A DNA stretch of 64,000 nt from Cellulomonas sp. C5510 (GCF_019797765.1 NZ_CP081862.1:3472001-3536000); one strand, 5' to 3'. Shown: positions 35,415 through 45,497, numbered from the stretch's first letter. Numbers and translations: made by a program. The notes: generated by a model from the letters alone, not told the origin.

Positions 35415-36716
35415 ATGGCTGCGATCAAGCTCGTGTACATCGGCGGAGGGTCCTCGCGCGCCGCGGGGACCATGGCCTCGTTCCTCTGGCACGGCAAGGA
35501 GTTCGCCGGCTCCCACGTGGTGCTCCAGGACCTCGACGCGGACCGGCTGGCCGTGGTCGAGCGCATCGCGCGCCGCATCGCCGAGGCGCAGGGCCTGGAC
35601 ATCACGATCTCCTCGACCACGGACCGCCGTGCCGCGCTCACGGACGCCGACGCCGTGCTGTCGAGCTTCCGGCCCGGCGACTTCGCCGCCCGGGCGCTCG
35701 ACGAGCGGATCCCGCTCAAGCACGGCGTGATCGGCCAGGAGACGCAGGGGCCGGGCGGGTTCTTCATGGCGCTGCGCTCGATCACCGAGTTCCAGGGGAT
35801 CGTCGAGGACATCCGGGCGGTCGCGCCGCGGGCGGTGCTGTTCAACTACACGAACCCGGTGAACATCGTCTCGCAGGCGGTGTCGCGGTTCACCGACGTG
35901 CCGATCTGGTCGATGTGCGAGGGGCCGATCACGTTCCCCGGCACCGTGCTGCGTGCCGCGGGCCTCGACCCCGCCCGCGCGCAGGTCACGATGGCCGGCG
36001 TCAACCACAACTGCTGGTCGACCGAGCACCTGTACGACGGCCAGGACGTGATGCCCCTGCTCGACGCCGCGTGGGCGGAGCGGAGGGACGACCCGACGCT
36101 GCCCACGTTCGAGAAGCGGATGCTGCGCCTGGCGGTCGCGATGCGGTCCCTGCCGGCCGACTACTTCCAGTACTACTACTACAAGGAGGAGGTGCTGCGG
36201 GAGCTCCAGGGCGCCCGCACCACCCGCGCCGAGGACCTGCTCGCGGCGCTGCCCGGGTACTGGGAGCACTACGCCGAGCAGGCGGAGGCCGAGGTGCCGG
36301 ACCTGGACCCGGCGCGGTCGCGCGGCGGCATCCACGAGCTCGAGCTGGCCATCGACGTCATGAGCGCCTTCTACAACGACACGGGCGCGCGGCTGCCGGT
36401 GAACCTGCCGAACACGGGCGGGGCGCTGCCGGGCTTCGACGACGACGTGGTGGTCGAGATGTGGTGCACGGTCGACGCCGGCGGGGTCCACCCGGAGCCG
36501 CAGCGACCGCTGCCGCACGCCGTGCGCGGCCTCGTCCAGCAGCTCGCGGAGTACCAGTACCTGGCGGCGGAGGCCGCGTGGCAGGGCACCCGCGCCGACG
36601 GCGTGCGGGCGCTGGCGGCCAACCCGCTAGTCCCGACGCTCGCGGTCGCGGAGGAGCTGTACGACGAGATGGCGTGGGCGCACCGGGCGTACCTGCCCGA
36701 GCGGCTGCTGCGGTGA
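35415..36716 (+). CDS. GH4-family glycosidase (NAD- and metal-dependent), unusual subgroup
   Basis: 433 residues. The Rossmann start is IKLVYIGGGSSRAAGTM. NYTNPVNIV (about 144-152), the metal-binding Cys at 168 (SMCEGPITF) and His at 198 (AGVNHNCW) are the GH4 core. GH4 enzymes use an NAD-dependent oxidation-elimination route. Subgroups are told apart by residues after the Cys. Those I remember are CNxP (6-phospho-beta-glucosidase), CDMP (6-phospho-alpha) and CHSV (alpha). CEGP fits none of these, so the substrate is open. Overlaps the next gene (GTGA). Confidence 0.88.
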   Translation: MAAIKLVYIGGGSSRAAGTMASFLWHGKEFAGSHVVLQDLDADRLAVVERIARRIAEAQGLDITISSTTDRRAALTDADAVLSSFRPGDFAARALDERIPLKHGVIGQETQGPGGFFMALRSITEFQGIVEDIRAVAPRAVLFNYTNPVNIVSQAVSRFTDVPIWSMCEGPITFPGTVLRAAGLDPARAQVTMAGVNHNCWSTEHLYDGQDVMPLLDAAWAERRDDPTLPTFEKRMLRLAVAMRSLPADYFQYYYYKEEVLRELQGARTTRAEDLLAALPGYWEHYAEQAEAEVPDLDPARSRGGIHELELAIDVMSAFYNDTGARLPVNLPNTGGALPGFDDDVVVEMWCTVDAGGVHPEPQRPLPHAVRGLVQQLAEYQYLAAEAAWQGTRADGVRALAANPLVPTLAVAEELYDEMAWAHRAYLPERLLR

Positions 36717-37738
36717 CCGCCGCTGTGCCCGCCGCGGCCGCCGCGGGGACAGCGTTCCTCGCGGTGGACGGCGGCAACTCCAAGACGCTCGCCGTGGTCG
36801 TGGACGCCGGCGGGCGCGTCCTCGGCCGCGGCCGCGGCGGGCGCGGCGACATCTACGGGGCGCCGACGGTGCCCGAGGCGGTCGACGCGGTGCTCGGCGC
36901 CGTGCGGGCCGCCCTCGCGGAGGCCCGCGTCGCGCCGGGGGACCTGCGCGCGTCGGCGTTCCGGCTGGCCGGCGTGGACTGGCCGGAGGACGCCGCGCTG
37001 TGGGACGAGCGGCTCACCGCGGGGCTGCCCGGCCTGGGCGCGCGCTCGATCAAGAACGACGGCTTCGCGTCGCTCCGGCTGATCGACGGCACCGGCGTCG
37101 GGCTCAGCATCACGGTCGGGACCGGGCCGGCCCTGGCCGCCCGCGCTCCCGACGGCACCGAGGAGTGCTCGGGGATGTTCGTGTTCCACGACCTCGGCGG
37201 GGCCGGGCTGGGCAACAGCGGTCTCACGGCCGTCCACCTCGCGTGGATGGGGCTCGGGCCGCAGACGGCTCTCACCCCGGCGCTGCTCGAGCTGTACGGG
37301 GCGGCGGACGGGCACGACCTGCGGCACCGCTTCACCCGGCGGTTCGGCGCGCTGCCCGACACCGAGACGTGGCGGGCGGCACGCGTCGTGCTCGCGGCCG
37401 CGTCCGACGGCGACCCGGTGGCCGCGGACATCGTCGCCGCTCAGGCGCGGGCGTTCGTCGGCTACGCGCAGTGGACCGCGCGGCGCGTCGGGGTGGACCT
37501 CGCCTCCGGGGAGCTGCCGGTGCTGCTCAACGGGTCCGTCGTCACCTCGGAGCACCCCGCGATGCGGGACGCGCTGCTCGCGGGGCTCGCCGAGGCGGCC
37601 CCGGCGGCCACGGTGGCCGTCGCCACCGCGCCCCCGCTGACGGGCGTGGTGCTCGACGCGCTGGCGGAGGGCGGCGTCGCCGCGGGCCCCGCGCTGCTCG
37701 GCCGGGTCGCGCACCCGCCCGAGTTCCTGCACACCTGA
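36713..37738 (+). CDS. BadF/BadG-type sugar kinase (N-acetylglucosamine or glucosamine kinase-like)
   Basis: 341 residues, GTG start overlapping the GH4 stop. The phosphate-1 motif is LAVDGGNSKTLAVVVDAGG; GRGRGGRGDIYG, LSITVGTGPALAAR and VLLNGSVVTSEHPAMRDAL complete the ASKHA fold. Relatives phosphorylate N-acetylglucosamine or glucosamine. In this operon it would phosphorylate the sugar freed by the glycosidases, before the NagB-like enzyme. The exact sugar is inferred. Confidence 0.82.
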   Translation: MTAAVPAAAAAGTAFLAVDGGNSKTLAVVVDAGGRVLGRGRGGRGDIYGAPTVPEAVDAVLGAVRAALAEARVAPGDLRASAFRLAGVDWPEDAALWDERLTAGLPGLGARSIKNDGFASLRLIDGTGVGLSITVGTGPALAARAPDGTEECSGMFVFHDLGGAGLGNSGLTAVHLAWMGLGPQTALTPALLELYGAADGHDLRHRFTRRFGALPDTETWRAARVVLAAASDGDPVAADIVAAQARAFVGYAQWTARRVGVDLASGELPVLLNGSVVTSEHPAMRDALLAGLAEAAPAATVAVATAPPLTGVVLDALAEGGVAAGPALLGRVAHPPEFLHT

Positions 37739-37756
37739 CCTCCGGGAGGAGACCGC

Positions 37757-40117
37757 ATGACCACCGACGCCACGGGGGCGCCCGAGGGGGCCGCCCCGCC
37801 GACCCCCGCGCAGCGCGCCGGGCTGCTCGTCGGCGACGGGGACTTCTGGACCCGCGCCGTGCCGGAGGCCGGTGTGCCGTCGGTCGAGCTCGGCGACGGC
37901 CCGCACGGCCTGCGCCGCGAGACCGGCCGCCCCATGGTGTGGGAACCCGCCACCTGCTTCCCCACCGGCTCGGCCCTGGCCGCCACCTGGGACACCGACC
38001 TGGTGCAGCGGGTCGGGGCGGCGCTCGGGCGGGAGGCCGCGGCGCTGGGCGTCGGCGTGCTGCTGGGCCCGGGCGTGAACATCAAGCGCACCCCGCTGTG
38101 CGGGCGGAACTTCGAGTACTTCTCGGAGGACCCGCGGCTGGCCGGCGAGCTCGGCGTCGCGTACGTGCGGGGCGTGCAGTCCGAGGGCGTCGGCGCGTGC
38201 GTCAAGCACTTCGCGGCGAACAACCAGGAGACCGCCCGCACCCGGATCTCCGTCGAGGCGGACGAGCGCACCCTGCGCGAGATCTACCTGCCGGCGTTCG
38301 AGCGCGTCGTCACGCAGGCGGCGCCCTGGACGGTCATGGCCGCGTACAACCGGCTCGGCGGGGTGCCGCTGACCGAGCACCACCGGCTGCTCACCACGGT
38401 GCTGCGCGAGGAGTGGGGCTTCGACGGCGTGGTGGTCTCGGACTGGGACGCCGTGCGCGACCCGGTCGCCGCGGTGCGCGCCGGGCTGGACCTGCAGATG
38501 CCCGGCGCGGACCGCGCGACGACCGTGCGCCGGCTCCTGGAGGCCGTGGCGTCCGGCGCGCTCGACCAGGGGGCGGTCGACGCCGCCGCCGGCCGGGTGG
38601 CGGCGCTCGCCCGGCGCGCCCGGCCCGCGGCACGCCCCGCCTGGGCGGACGGCGGCCCGCCCGACGAGGTGCCGCCGGGCGGACGGCTGGACGCCGCGCT
38701 CGTGGACCGGCACCACGCCCTCGCCCGGGAGGCCGCGGCCGGCGCGCTCACCCTGCTGCGCAACGACGGCGTGCTGCCGCTCGACCCCTCCCGCGGCACC
38801 GTGGCCGTCGTCGGGGCGTACGCCCGGTCCCCGCGGCTCCAGGGCGGCGGCTCCGCCGGGGTCGACCCGACGCGCGTGGACGCCCCGCTCGACCTGCTGC
38901 GCGCCGCCTACGGGGACCGGCTGCGCTACGCCGACGGCTACCGGCACGCACCGCTGAACGCGTACCAGGACGTGCCGGGTGAGTTCCAGGGCGTCGACGG
39001 GCCGGACGCGGACCGGCCGCGGGCGGAGCGGGCGGCGCGGGAGCGTGCCGCGGGCGACGGGGCCGACGGCGGGCCGGCCGGCGGCACGGCTGCGGACGAT
39101 GCGACTGCCGACCACGCGGCTGCCGACCACGCGGCGCTCGCCGGGACCGCCGGCGACCCGGCCCCGCCCGGGGGCGTCGGCACCGGGCGCCTCGTCGACG
39201 AGGCCGTCGCGACGGCCCGCGGGGCGGACGTCGTGCTCGCGTTCGTCGGCCTCCCGCTGTCGCACGAGGTCGAGGCCGCCGACCGCCGCACCCTGGCCCT
39301 CCCGCCGGACCAGGTGCTGCTGCTCGAGCGCCTCGCCGAACTCGGGGCGCCGGTGGTGGTCGTGCTCTCCGCCGGCTCCGCGGTGACGACCGACCCGTGG
39401 GACGACCGGGTCGCGGCCGTGCTGGACACCTGGCTCGCGGGGCAGGCGGGCGCGGGCGCGCTCGTCGACGTGCTGCTGGGGCGCGCGGACCCGGGCGGCC
39501 GCACCGCCGAGACGTTCCCGCTGGCGCTGGCCGACACCCCGGGGTTCGTCACGTTCCCCGGCGAGCGCGGCCGCGTCGTCTACGGCGAGGGCGTCTTCGT
39601 CGGCTACCGCTGGTACGACGCGCTGGCCCGGGACGTCCGCTACCCGTTCGGGCACGGCCTGTCGTACACGACCTTCGCGTACACGGACCTCGCGGTCGAG
39701 GTGCTCGACGCCGCGGCCGGCCGGGTCGCCGTCTCGATCACGGTGACCAACACCGGGGAGCGCGCCGGGCACGAGGTGGTGCAGCTCTACGTCGGCGACC
39801 CGGAGGCGGCCGTGCACCGCCCGCCGCGCGAGCTGCGCGGGTTCACCAAGGTCACGCTCGACCCCGGCGAGTCGCGGCGCGTGCGCCTGGAGCTGGAGGG
39901 GCGCGACTTCGCGTGGTTCGACCAGGTCGCCGGGGCGTGGCGGCGCGAGGGCGGCCGGTTCGTCGTCGAGGTCGGCGCGTCCTCCCGGGACATCCGCGCG
40001 ACCGCCGCGCTCGACCTGCCCGACGACCCGGACCTGCCGCCGCTGGTCCCGGACTCCGCGCTCGACGGTCCGCCGTCGAGCCGGTTCACGGCGGGGCACG
40101 CCGGTCCCGCCGCCTGA
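37757..40117 (+). CDS. GH3-family beta-glycosidase
   Basis: 786 residues, GGAGGAG before the ATG. The N-terminal (alpha/beta)8 domain holds LGPGVNIKRTPLCGRNFEYF, KHFAANNQE and the nucleophile Asp in GVVVSDWDAV (about 229). The C-terminal sandwich and a fibronectin-like domain end the protein (FGHGLSYTTFAY, VSITVTNTGERAGHEVVQLY). No signal peptide, so it works inside the cell. An Ala/Asp/Gly-rich insert of about 60 residues (39000-39190) includes a 15-base tandem repeat. Best guess is a beta-glucosidase. Confidence 0.92.
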   Translation: MTTDATGAPEGAAPPTPAQRAGLLVGDGDFWTRAVPEAGVPSVELGDGPHGLRRETGRPMVWEPATCFPTGSALAATWDTDLVQRVGAALGREAAALGVGVLLGPGVNIKRTPLCGRNFEYFSEDPRLAGELGVAYVRGVQSEGVGACVKHFAANNQETARTRISVEADERTLREIYLPAFERVVTQAAPWTVMAAYNRLGGVPLTEHHRLLTTVLREEWGFDGVVVSDWDAVRDPVAAVRAGLDLQMPGADRATTVRRLLEAVASGALDQGAVDAAAGRVAALARRARPAARPAWADGGPPDEVPPGGRLDAALVDRHHALAREAAAGALTLLRNDGVLPLDPSRGTVAVVGAYARSPRLQGGGSAGVDPTRVDAPLDLLRAAYGDRLRYADGYRHAPLNAYQDVPGEFQGVDGPDADRPRAERAARERAAGDGADGGPAGGTAADDATADHAAADHAALAGTAGDPAPPGGVGTGRLVDEAVATARGADVVLAFVGLPLSHEVEAADRRTLALPPDQVLLLERLAELGAPVVVVLSAGSAVTTDPWDDRVAAVLDTWLAGQAGAGALVDVLLGRADPGGRTAETFPLALADTPGFVTFPGERGRVVYGEGVFVGYRWYDALARDVRYPFGHGLSYTTFAYTDLAVEVLDAAAGRVAVSITVTNTGERAGHEVVQLYVGDPEAAVHRPPRELRGFTKVTLDPGESRRVRLELEGRDFAWFDQVAGAWRREGGRFVVEVGASSRDIRATAALDLPDDPDLPPLVPDSALDGPPSSRFTAGHAGPAA

Positions 40118-40157
40118 CCGCCGGGGCGGGGGCGACGCAGCGCCCTCACCCCGGCGG
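40118..40157. terminator. Stem-loop between the GH3 gene and the SpoU methylase gene
   Basis: CCGCCGGGG (40118-40126) and CCCCGGCGG (40149-40157) pair over 9 bases. The first arm starts directly after the GH3 stop; the second arm overlaps the last codons of the convergent methylase gene. Confidence 0.5.
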
Positions 40158-40886
40158 CGGTCCTGCGTGCCGCACCGCCCACGCGTGCATCGCGATGGCG
40201 GCCGCGGCGCCGGCGTTCATCGACCGCGTGGACCCGTACTGGTCGATGTGCAGCACCGCTTCCGCACCCGCGCGCGCCTCCGGGGACAACCCGGCGGACT
40301 CCTGGCCGAACAGCAGCACGCACGCGCGCGGCAGCGGGTACCCGTCCAGCGGCACCGAGCCCGGCACGTTGTCGACCCCGAGCACCGGCAGCGCCGCCCC
40401 GTCGTCCCCGGCCGTGGCGGCCCACGCCATCAGGTGCTCGACGTCCGGGTGGTGGTGCACGTGCAGGTACCGGTCCGTCACCATCGCGCCCCGGCGGTTC
40501 CAGCGCCGCCGGCCGACCACGTGCACCCCCGCGACGTTGAACGCGTTGGCGGTGCGCACCACCGACCCGATGTTGAGGTCGTGCGCCCAGTTCTCGATGG
40601 CCACGTGCAGCGGGTGCCGCCGGGTGTCGAGGTCGGCCACGACCGCCTCCACCGTCCAGTAGCGGTAGCGGTCGACGACGTTGCGGCGGTCCCCGTGCGC
40701 GAGCAGCTCCGGGTCGTAGCGCGGGTCGTCGGGCCAGGCCGCGGCACCGCCGGGCCACGGACCGACGCCGGGCAGGTCCGCGTCGTCGGGCCTCCGGCCG
40801 GGATCGAGGTCCGCGGGATCGGCGGGGTCGGGAGCGGCGGGGTCGGGATCGGCGGGGTCGGGATCGGCGGGCGGCTGCGCGGTCAC
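40146..40886 (-). CDS. SpoU/TrmH-family RNA 2'-O-methyltransferase
   Basis: 246 residues from a GTG (VTAQPPADP). The SPOUT motifs are complete: NIGSVVRTANAFNVAGVHVV, then CVLLFGQESAGLS, and STRSMNAGAAAAIAMHAW at the C-terminus. It should methylate a ribose in tRNA or rRNA. The first 35 residues are an Asp/Pro/Ala repeat (ADPDPADPDPAAPDP), made by repeated GGATCGGCGGGGTC units in the DNA. The N-terminal extension is absent from usual TrmH proteins. Confidence 0.88.
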   Translation of the reverse strand: MTAQPPADPDPADPDPAAPDPADPADLDPGRRPDDADLPGVGPWPGGAAAWPDDPRYDPELLAHGDRRNVVDRYRYWTVEAVVADLDTRRHPLHVAIENWAHDLNIGSVVRTANAFNVAGVHVVGRRRWNRRGAMVTDRYLHVHHHPDVEHLMAWAATAGDDGAALPVLGVDNVPGSVPLDGYPLPRACVLLFGQESAGLSPEARAGAEAVLHIDQYGSTRSMNAGAAAAIAMHAWAVRHAGPPPG

Positions 40887-40949
40887 CCGCCCATCCTGCC
40901 GCGGACGGCGTTTGACCAGGCCACCGGACCGCGAGGACGATCGGGCGCC

Positions 40950-41777
40950 GTGCACCTGGACACCGCCGTGACCGACGCCTGGCTGCGCACGGGCCGGCTC
41001 CCGGCCCCGGACGCCGCCGGCGCGTGGCCGCTGCGCGTGGCGGCGGGCGACGACGAGCCCACCGTGCCCGCCGAGGAGCCCGACGCGGGGCTGGCGCCGC
41101 AGGTCCGCGCGGCGCTCGACGCCGTCCGCGGGGCGCTGCACCCGTTCCGCCCGGCGCGCGCCGCGCTGTGGGACACCGCGCTCCCCCGCTGGCGGGACGC
41201 GCTCGGGTCGGCCCGCGTCGCGCTGGTGGTCGGCTGGCCGGCGCCGTACGACGCCGGCGTCCGGCACGACCCGCGCGGGCGGCCGGTGATCGTGCTCGAC
41301 CTCGTTCGGCTGCTCGCGGCCGCCGGGGAGCCCGGGGCCGTCCCCGACGCCGCGCAGGGGCTGCTCGACCACGAGCTCGCCCACGTCGTCCTCGCCGCGC
41401 GCGACCCGCTGCCGGCCGGCGCCCCGTACGCCGACCGCCTGGACCGGGTGGTGTGGGACGAGGGACTCGCGCACCACGTGGGCATGGGCACGCACCCGCT
41501 GGTGGCGCCCGGTGCCGACGGGCGGGACGCGCGGCAGCGGCAGGCGCTCGCGGAGCTGGCGGAGGCGCGGCGCGCCACCGGTGACCGCGCGCAGGCCGCG
41601 TGGCTGCGCCGGGCCGACGCCGCCGACGGGTTCTGGGAGAAGTACGCGTGCGTCGCCGGGATGCTGGCGTTCGGCGACGCGGAGGAGGCGGGCGGCGCCG
41701 AGGCGGTGCGCGACCTGGTGGACGCCGGGTGGCGCGGGTTCGCGGACCGGGTCCTGGCGGGTCTCAGCCCAGCGTGA
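40950..41777 (+). CDS. HExxH putative zinc metalloprotease, unknown family
   Basis: 275 residues, GTG start with GAGGA upstream. The zinc motif is HELAH in [16 protein letters not shown] (about 147-151), and a [12 protein letters not shown] segment 28 residues later could give the third ligand. No signal peptide. The layout recalls DUF2268-type predicted Zn-dependent proteases, but the match is not certain. It is divergent from the methylase gene and its 3' end overlaps purT tail to tail by 14 bases. Confidence 0.72.
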   Translation: MHLDTAVTDAWLRTGRLPAPDAAGAWPLRVAAGDDEPTVPAEEPDAGLAPQVRAALDAVRGALHPFRPARAALWDTALPRWRDALGSARVALVVGWPAPYDAGVRHDPRGRPVIVLDLVRLLAAAGEPGAVPDAAQGLLDHELAHVVLAARDPLPAGAPYADRLDRVVWDEGLAHHVGMGTHPLVAPGADGRDARQRQALAELAEARRATGDRAQAAWLRRADAADGFWEKYACVAGMLAFGDAEEAGGAEAVRDLVDAGWRGFADRVLAGLSPA

Positions 41778-42996
41778 CGGTCAGGGCCGCCGCGGCCGTG
41801 CGCGCCCGGTGGCGGGCCTCGGCCACGTCCGCGCCGCGGGCCACCGTGACCGCGACGCGCCGGCGTCCCGCGACCGACGGCTTGCCGAACAGCCGGACCT
41901 GCGCGGTGGGCACCGCGAGCGCCGCGTCGACGCCGGCGAACACCGGGACGCCCGTGCCCTCGGCGAGCACCGCGCACGACGCCGACGGCCCGAGCGCCAG
42001 CACGTCGCCGGCCGGCAGCCCCAGCACCGCCCGGGCGTGCAGCGCGAACTCCGACAGGTCCTGGGACGCGAGCGTGACCAGCCCGGTGTCGTGCGGGCGG
42101 GGCGAGACCTCGGAGAACAGCACCCGGTCGCCGACCACGAACAGCTCGACGCCGAACAGCCCCCAGCCGCCGAGCGCCTCCGTGACCGCAGCCGCGACCC
42201 GCTGCGCCTCCGCGAGCGTGCCGGGCGGCAGCGGCGCCGGCTGCCAGGACTCGCGGTAGTCGCCGTCCACCTGCACGTGCCCGACGGGCTCGCAGAACGT
42301 CGTGCCCCCGGCGTGCCGCACCGTCAGCAGCGTGATCTCGGAGTCGAACGCGACGAAACCCTCGACGACCACCCGCACCGCGGCGCCGTCGGCGGCGGTC
42401 GCCCGGCCCCCGGTCTGCGCGGCGCGCCACGCGGCCTCGACGTCCTCGGCCGTGCGCACCACGGACTGGCCCTTGCCCGAGGACGACATGACCGGCTTCA
42501 CCACGCACGGCAGTCCGACCTCGCCGACCGCCGCGCGCAGGGCGTCCAGGTCGTCGACGAACCGGTAGGGCGACGTCGGCAGCCCCAGCTCCTCGGCGGC
42601 GAGCCGCCGGATCCCCTCGCGGTCCATCGTCAGCCGCGTCGCGCGCGCCGTGGGCACCACCCGGACGCCCGTCGCCTCCACGTCGGCGAGCACCTGCGTC
42701 GCGATCGCCTCGATCTCCGGCACCACGACGTGCGGCCGCTCCGCGTCGAGGACCGCCCGCAGCGCGTCCGGGTCGAGCATGTCGACCACGTGCGACCGGT
42801 GGGCGACCTGCATCGCCGGCGCGTGGGGGTAGCGGTCGACGGCCACCACCTCGACGCCGAGGCGCTGCAGCTCGATCGCGACCTCCTTGCCGAGCTCGCC
42901 GGCGCCCAGCAGCAGCGCGCGCGTCGCGCCGGGCGTCAGGGGCGTGCCGAGGGTCACGGGGGCGGCGGGCGCAGCGGGCGCGTCGGGGGTCGTCAC
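41764..42996 (-). CDS. purT: Formate-dependent GAR transformylase PurT
   Basis: 410 residues from GTG at 42996; GGAGG lies nine bases before it. An ATG three codons upstream (43005) abuts the GGAGG and is less likely. N-domain [33 protein letters not shown]-grasp [36 protein letters not shown]. It forms formyl-GAR from GAR, formate and ATP, an alternative to PurN. Placed apart from the other pur genes. Confidence 0.95.
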   Translation of the reverse strand: MTTPDAPAAPAAPVTLGTPLTPGATRALLLGAGELGKEVAIELQRLGVEVVAVDRYPHAPAMQVAHRSHVVDMLDPDALRAVLDAERPHVVVPEIEAIATQVLADVEATGVRVVPTARATRLTMDREGIRRLAAEELGLPTSPYRFVDDLDALRAAVGEVGLPCVVKPVMSSSGKGQSVVRTAEDVEAAWRAAQTGGRATAADGAAVRVVVEGFVAFDSEITLLTVRHAGGTTFCEPVGHVQVDGDYRESWQPAPLPPGTLAEAQRVAAAVTEALGGWGLFGVELFVVGDRVLFSEVSPRPHDTGLVTLASQDLSEFALHARAVLGLPAGDVLALGPSASCAVLAEGTGVPVFAGVDAALAVPTAQVRLFGKPSVAGRRRVAVTVARGADVAEARHRARTAAAALTVTLG

Positions 42997-43100
42997 GGCC
43001 GCCATCCTCCCGCAGCCGCCCCGTGGCGCGCCGGGACCCGCACAGGAACTGCACACCGCACGCCCGCGGGTCCCGCACCGGCGGCCGTACGCTGGGGGCC

Positions 43101-43856
43101 ATGCCTGTGTCGACCGCGCTCGCGGCCATGCTGCCCGCCCTCGGACCCCAGCCCGCCCTGCTGCCGGACTGGCTGGACGCCGAGAACCTGATCTCCTCGT
43201 TCGGGTCGTACGCGCTGGTCGGCATCGTCATCGTCGTGTTCATCGAGACGGGGCTGCTGTTCCCGTTCCTGCCGGGCGACTCGCTGCTGTTCACGGCGGG
43301 CATGCTCGTCGCGCACCAGGAGCTCGACTTCCCGCTGTGGCTGCTGTGCCTGCTGCTGTTCGGGGCGGCGTTCCTCGGCGACCAGCTCGCGTACTTCATC
43401 GGGCACAAGGCCGGCCCGCGGCTGTTCAGCCGGCCGGACTCGAAGATCTTCAAGCAGCAGTACATCGACCAGACGTACACGTACTTCGACAGGTACGGCG
43501 GCCGGACCATCATCGTCGCCCGCTTCGTCCCGATCGTGCGCACGTACGCCCCGGTCGCCGCGGGCGTCGGGAAGATGAGCTACCGCCACTTCGTGTCGTT
43601 CAACGTCATCGGGGCGCTGCTGTGGGGCGTGGGCGTCACGCTGCTCGGCTACGTGCTCGGCAACGTCGCGTTCGTCAAGGACAACATCGAGGTGCTGCTG
43701 GTCCTCATCGTGCTCGTGTCGGTGATCCCGATCGGCGTCGAGGTGCTGCGCGGGCGCCGGCAGGCGCGCCGCCTCGCTGCCACCGGCGGCCGCGACCCCC
43801 GCTACGACGAGCCGGAGGAGCGCGCGGCCGTCGAGCGCAAGGTGTTCGAGCAGTGA
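43101..43856 (+). CDS. DedA-family membrane protein
   Basis: 251 residues. The DedA/VTT core is [20 protein letters not shown] at about 50-70, with [19 protein letters not shown] and the [27 protein letters not shown] segment after it. Four to five membrane spans. DedA proteins are thought to scramble or carry phospholipids or undecaprenyl phosphate. Its stop overlaps the HAD gene (GTGA). Confidence 0.92.
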   Translation: MPVSTALAAMLPALGPQPALLPDWLDAENLISSFGSYALVGIVIVVFIETGLLFPFLPGDSLLFTAGMLVAHQELDFPLWLLCLLLFGAAFLGDQLAYFIGHKAGPRLFSRPDSKIFKQQYIDQTYTYFDRYGGRTIIVARFVPIVRTYAPVAAGVGKMSYRHFVSFNVIGALLWGVGVTLLGYVLGNVAFVKDNIEVLLVLIVLVSVIPIGVEVLRGRRQARRLAATGGRDPRYDEPEERAAVERKVFEQ

Positions 43857-44650
43857 CCCGGCCCATCGCGTCCTGGCTGTCCGACATGGACGGCGTGCTG
43901 GTGCACGAGGGCGTGGCGCTGCCCGGCGCGGCGGACTTCGTGCGGGCGCTGCGCGACGGCGACCACCGGTTCCTCGTGCTGACGAACAACTCGATCTTCA
44001 CGCCGCGGGACCTGCGCGCCCGGCTCGCCGCGTCCGGCATCGACCTGGCCGAGGAGTCGCTGTGGACGTCCGCGCTGGCGACGGCGCAGTTCCTCACCGA
44101 CCAGGTTCCGGGCGGCTCGGCGTACGTCATCGGCGAGGCGGGCCTGACGACCGCCCTGTACGAGGCCGGCTACACGCTGACCTCCGCGGAGCCGGACTTC
44201 GTGGTGCTCGGCGAGACCCGCACCTACTCGTTCGAGGCGATCACCCGGGCGATCCGCCTGGTGCAGGGCGGCGCGCGGTTCATCGCGACGAACCCCGACG
44301 TCACGGGCCCGAGCGCGGAGGGTGACCTGCCCGCCACCGGCGCGGTCGCGGCCATGATCACCGCCGCCACGGGCCGGCAGCCGTACTTCGTCGGCAAGCC
44401 GAACCCGATGATGATCCGCTCCGCGCTCAACCGCATCGACGCGCACTCCGAGACCACCGCGATGATCGGCGACCGCATGGACACCGACGTGGTCGCGGGC
44501 ATCGAGGCCGGGCTGCGGACGTTCCTGGTGCTCACCGGCTCCACCCGCGCGGAGGACGTGGGCCGCTACCCGTTCCGCCCCACGCGGGTGCTCGACTCGG
44601 TCGCGGACCTGGTCCCCCGGGTGCCCGAGTGGGCCGTCGCCGGCATCTGA
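43853..44650 (+). CDS. HAD-IIA family phosphatase (NagD type)
   Basis: 265 residues, GTG start overlapping the DedA gene. Motif I SDMDGVLVHEG; motif II LTNNS; the cap domain is typical of NagD/AraL; motif III GKPNPMM and motif IV MIGDRMDTDVVAGIEAG. It should dephosphorylate small sugar phosphates or nucleotides. It is followed by the YwiC-like gene after 13 bases. Confidence 0.92.
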   Translation: MTRPIASWLSDMDGVLVHEGVALPGAADFVRALRDGDHRFLVLTNNSIFTPRDLRARLAASGIDLAEESLWTSALATAQFLTDQVPGGSAYVIGEAGLTTALYEAGYTLTSAEPDFVVLGETRTYSFEAITRAIRLVQGGARFIATNPDVTGPSAEGDLPATGAVAAMITAATGRQPYFVGKPNPMMIRSALNRIDAHSETTAMIGDRMDTDVVAGIEAGLRTFLVLTGSTRAEDVGRYPFRPTRVLDSVADLVPRVPEWAVAGI

Positions 44651-44663
44651 CCGCGACCGCCCG

Positions 44664-45473
44664 GTGACGACCACCGAGCGCCCTCGCGCACCCCGCCGCC
44701 GGGTGCCGCGCGCCTGGGTCCCGAACCAGCACGGCGCCTGGGCGATGGTCGTCGCCCCGCCGGTGGTCGGCGCCCTGCTGGCCGGCCCCCACGGGGTGCA
44801 CGCGCTGCTGCTGGCCGCGTGGCTCGCGGCGTACTGCGCGTACTTCGCGCTCACGCAGTGGCTGCGGTCGGGCCGCCGGCGCCGCTACCGGGACCCCGTG
44901 CTCGGGTACGGCGCCGCGACCGCGGTGCTGGGCCTGCCGCTCGTCGCCGCCCAGCCCGCGCTGCTGCGCTGGGCACCCGCGTTCGCGCTGCTGCTGGGGG
45001 CGAGCCTGCGGTACGCGGCGCGGCGGGCCGACCGGTCGTACGGCAACGACCTCGTGACGATCGCGGCGGCCTCACTGATGACGGTGGTCGCGTCCGGCCT
45101 CCTGGACCGGCCGGAGGGCTGGTGGCCGCCCGGGGCGGACGACCCGCGCGCCTGGGCGGCGACCGGCCTGCTCGCGGCCTACCTGGTCGGCACCGTGCCG
45201 TACGTGAAGTCGATGATCCGGGAGCGGGACCGGCCGGCGACCGCCCGCCTGTCCGCCGGGTACCACGCGGCGCTGCTCGCGGGCGCGGTCGTGCTGGCGG
45301 CGGCCGGCCGGCCGGGGGGCGCCGCCGGGGTCGCGCTCGTGGTCGTCGCCGTCGGGCTGCTCGCCCGCGCGGTGCATCTCCCCCGGCGCGGGCGCGTGCG
45401 GCCCGCGGTGGTCGGCGCCGGCGAGGTGGTCGCGACGCTGGCGGTGACGGCCGTGACGCTCGCCGCGGTCTGA
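44664..45473 (+). CDS. YwiC-like family membrane protein
   Basis: 269 residues, GTG start. NQHGAWAMVVAPPVVGALLA at the N-terminus is the YwiC-like signature. About seven membrane spans follow, with YVKSMIRER in a cytoplasmic loop. The family is widespread in Actinobacteria and Firmicutes; the function is unknown. Confidence 0.87.
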   Translation: MTTTERPRAPRRRVPRAWVPNQHGAWAMVVAPPVVGALLAGPHGVHALLLAAWLAAYCAYFALTQWLRSGRRRRYRDPVLGYGAATAVLGLPLVAAQPALLRWAPAFALLLGASLRYAARRADRSYGNDLVTIAAASLMTVVASGLLDRPEGWWPPGADDPRAWAATGLLAAYLVGTVPYVKSMIRERDRPATARLSAGYHAALLAGAVVLAAAGRPGGAAGVALVVVAVGLLARAVHLPRRGRVRPAVVGAGEVVATLAVTAVTLAAV

Positions 45474-45497
45474 CCGGGCCGGTCGCGAGCGGGCGCC

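Noticed and set aside
36371..40099. 1242-codon minus-strand frame opposite the kinase and GH3 genes
   Set aside because: An antisense frame without motifs; the plus-strand genes are well-supported enzymes with proper starts and overlaps.
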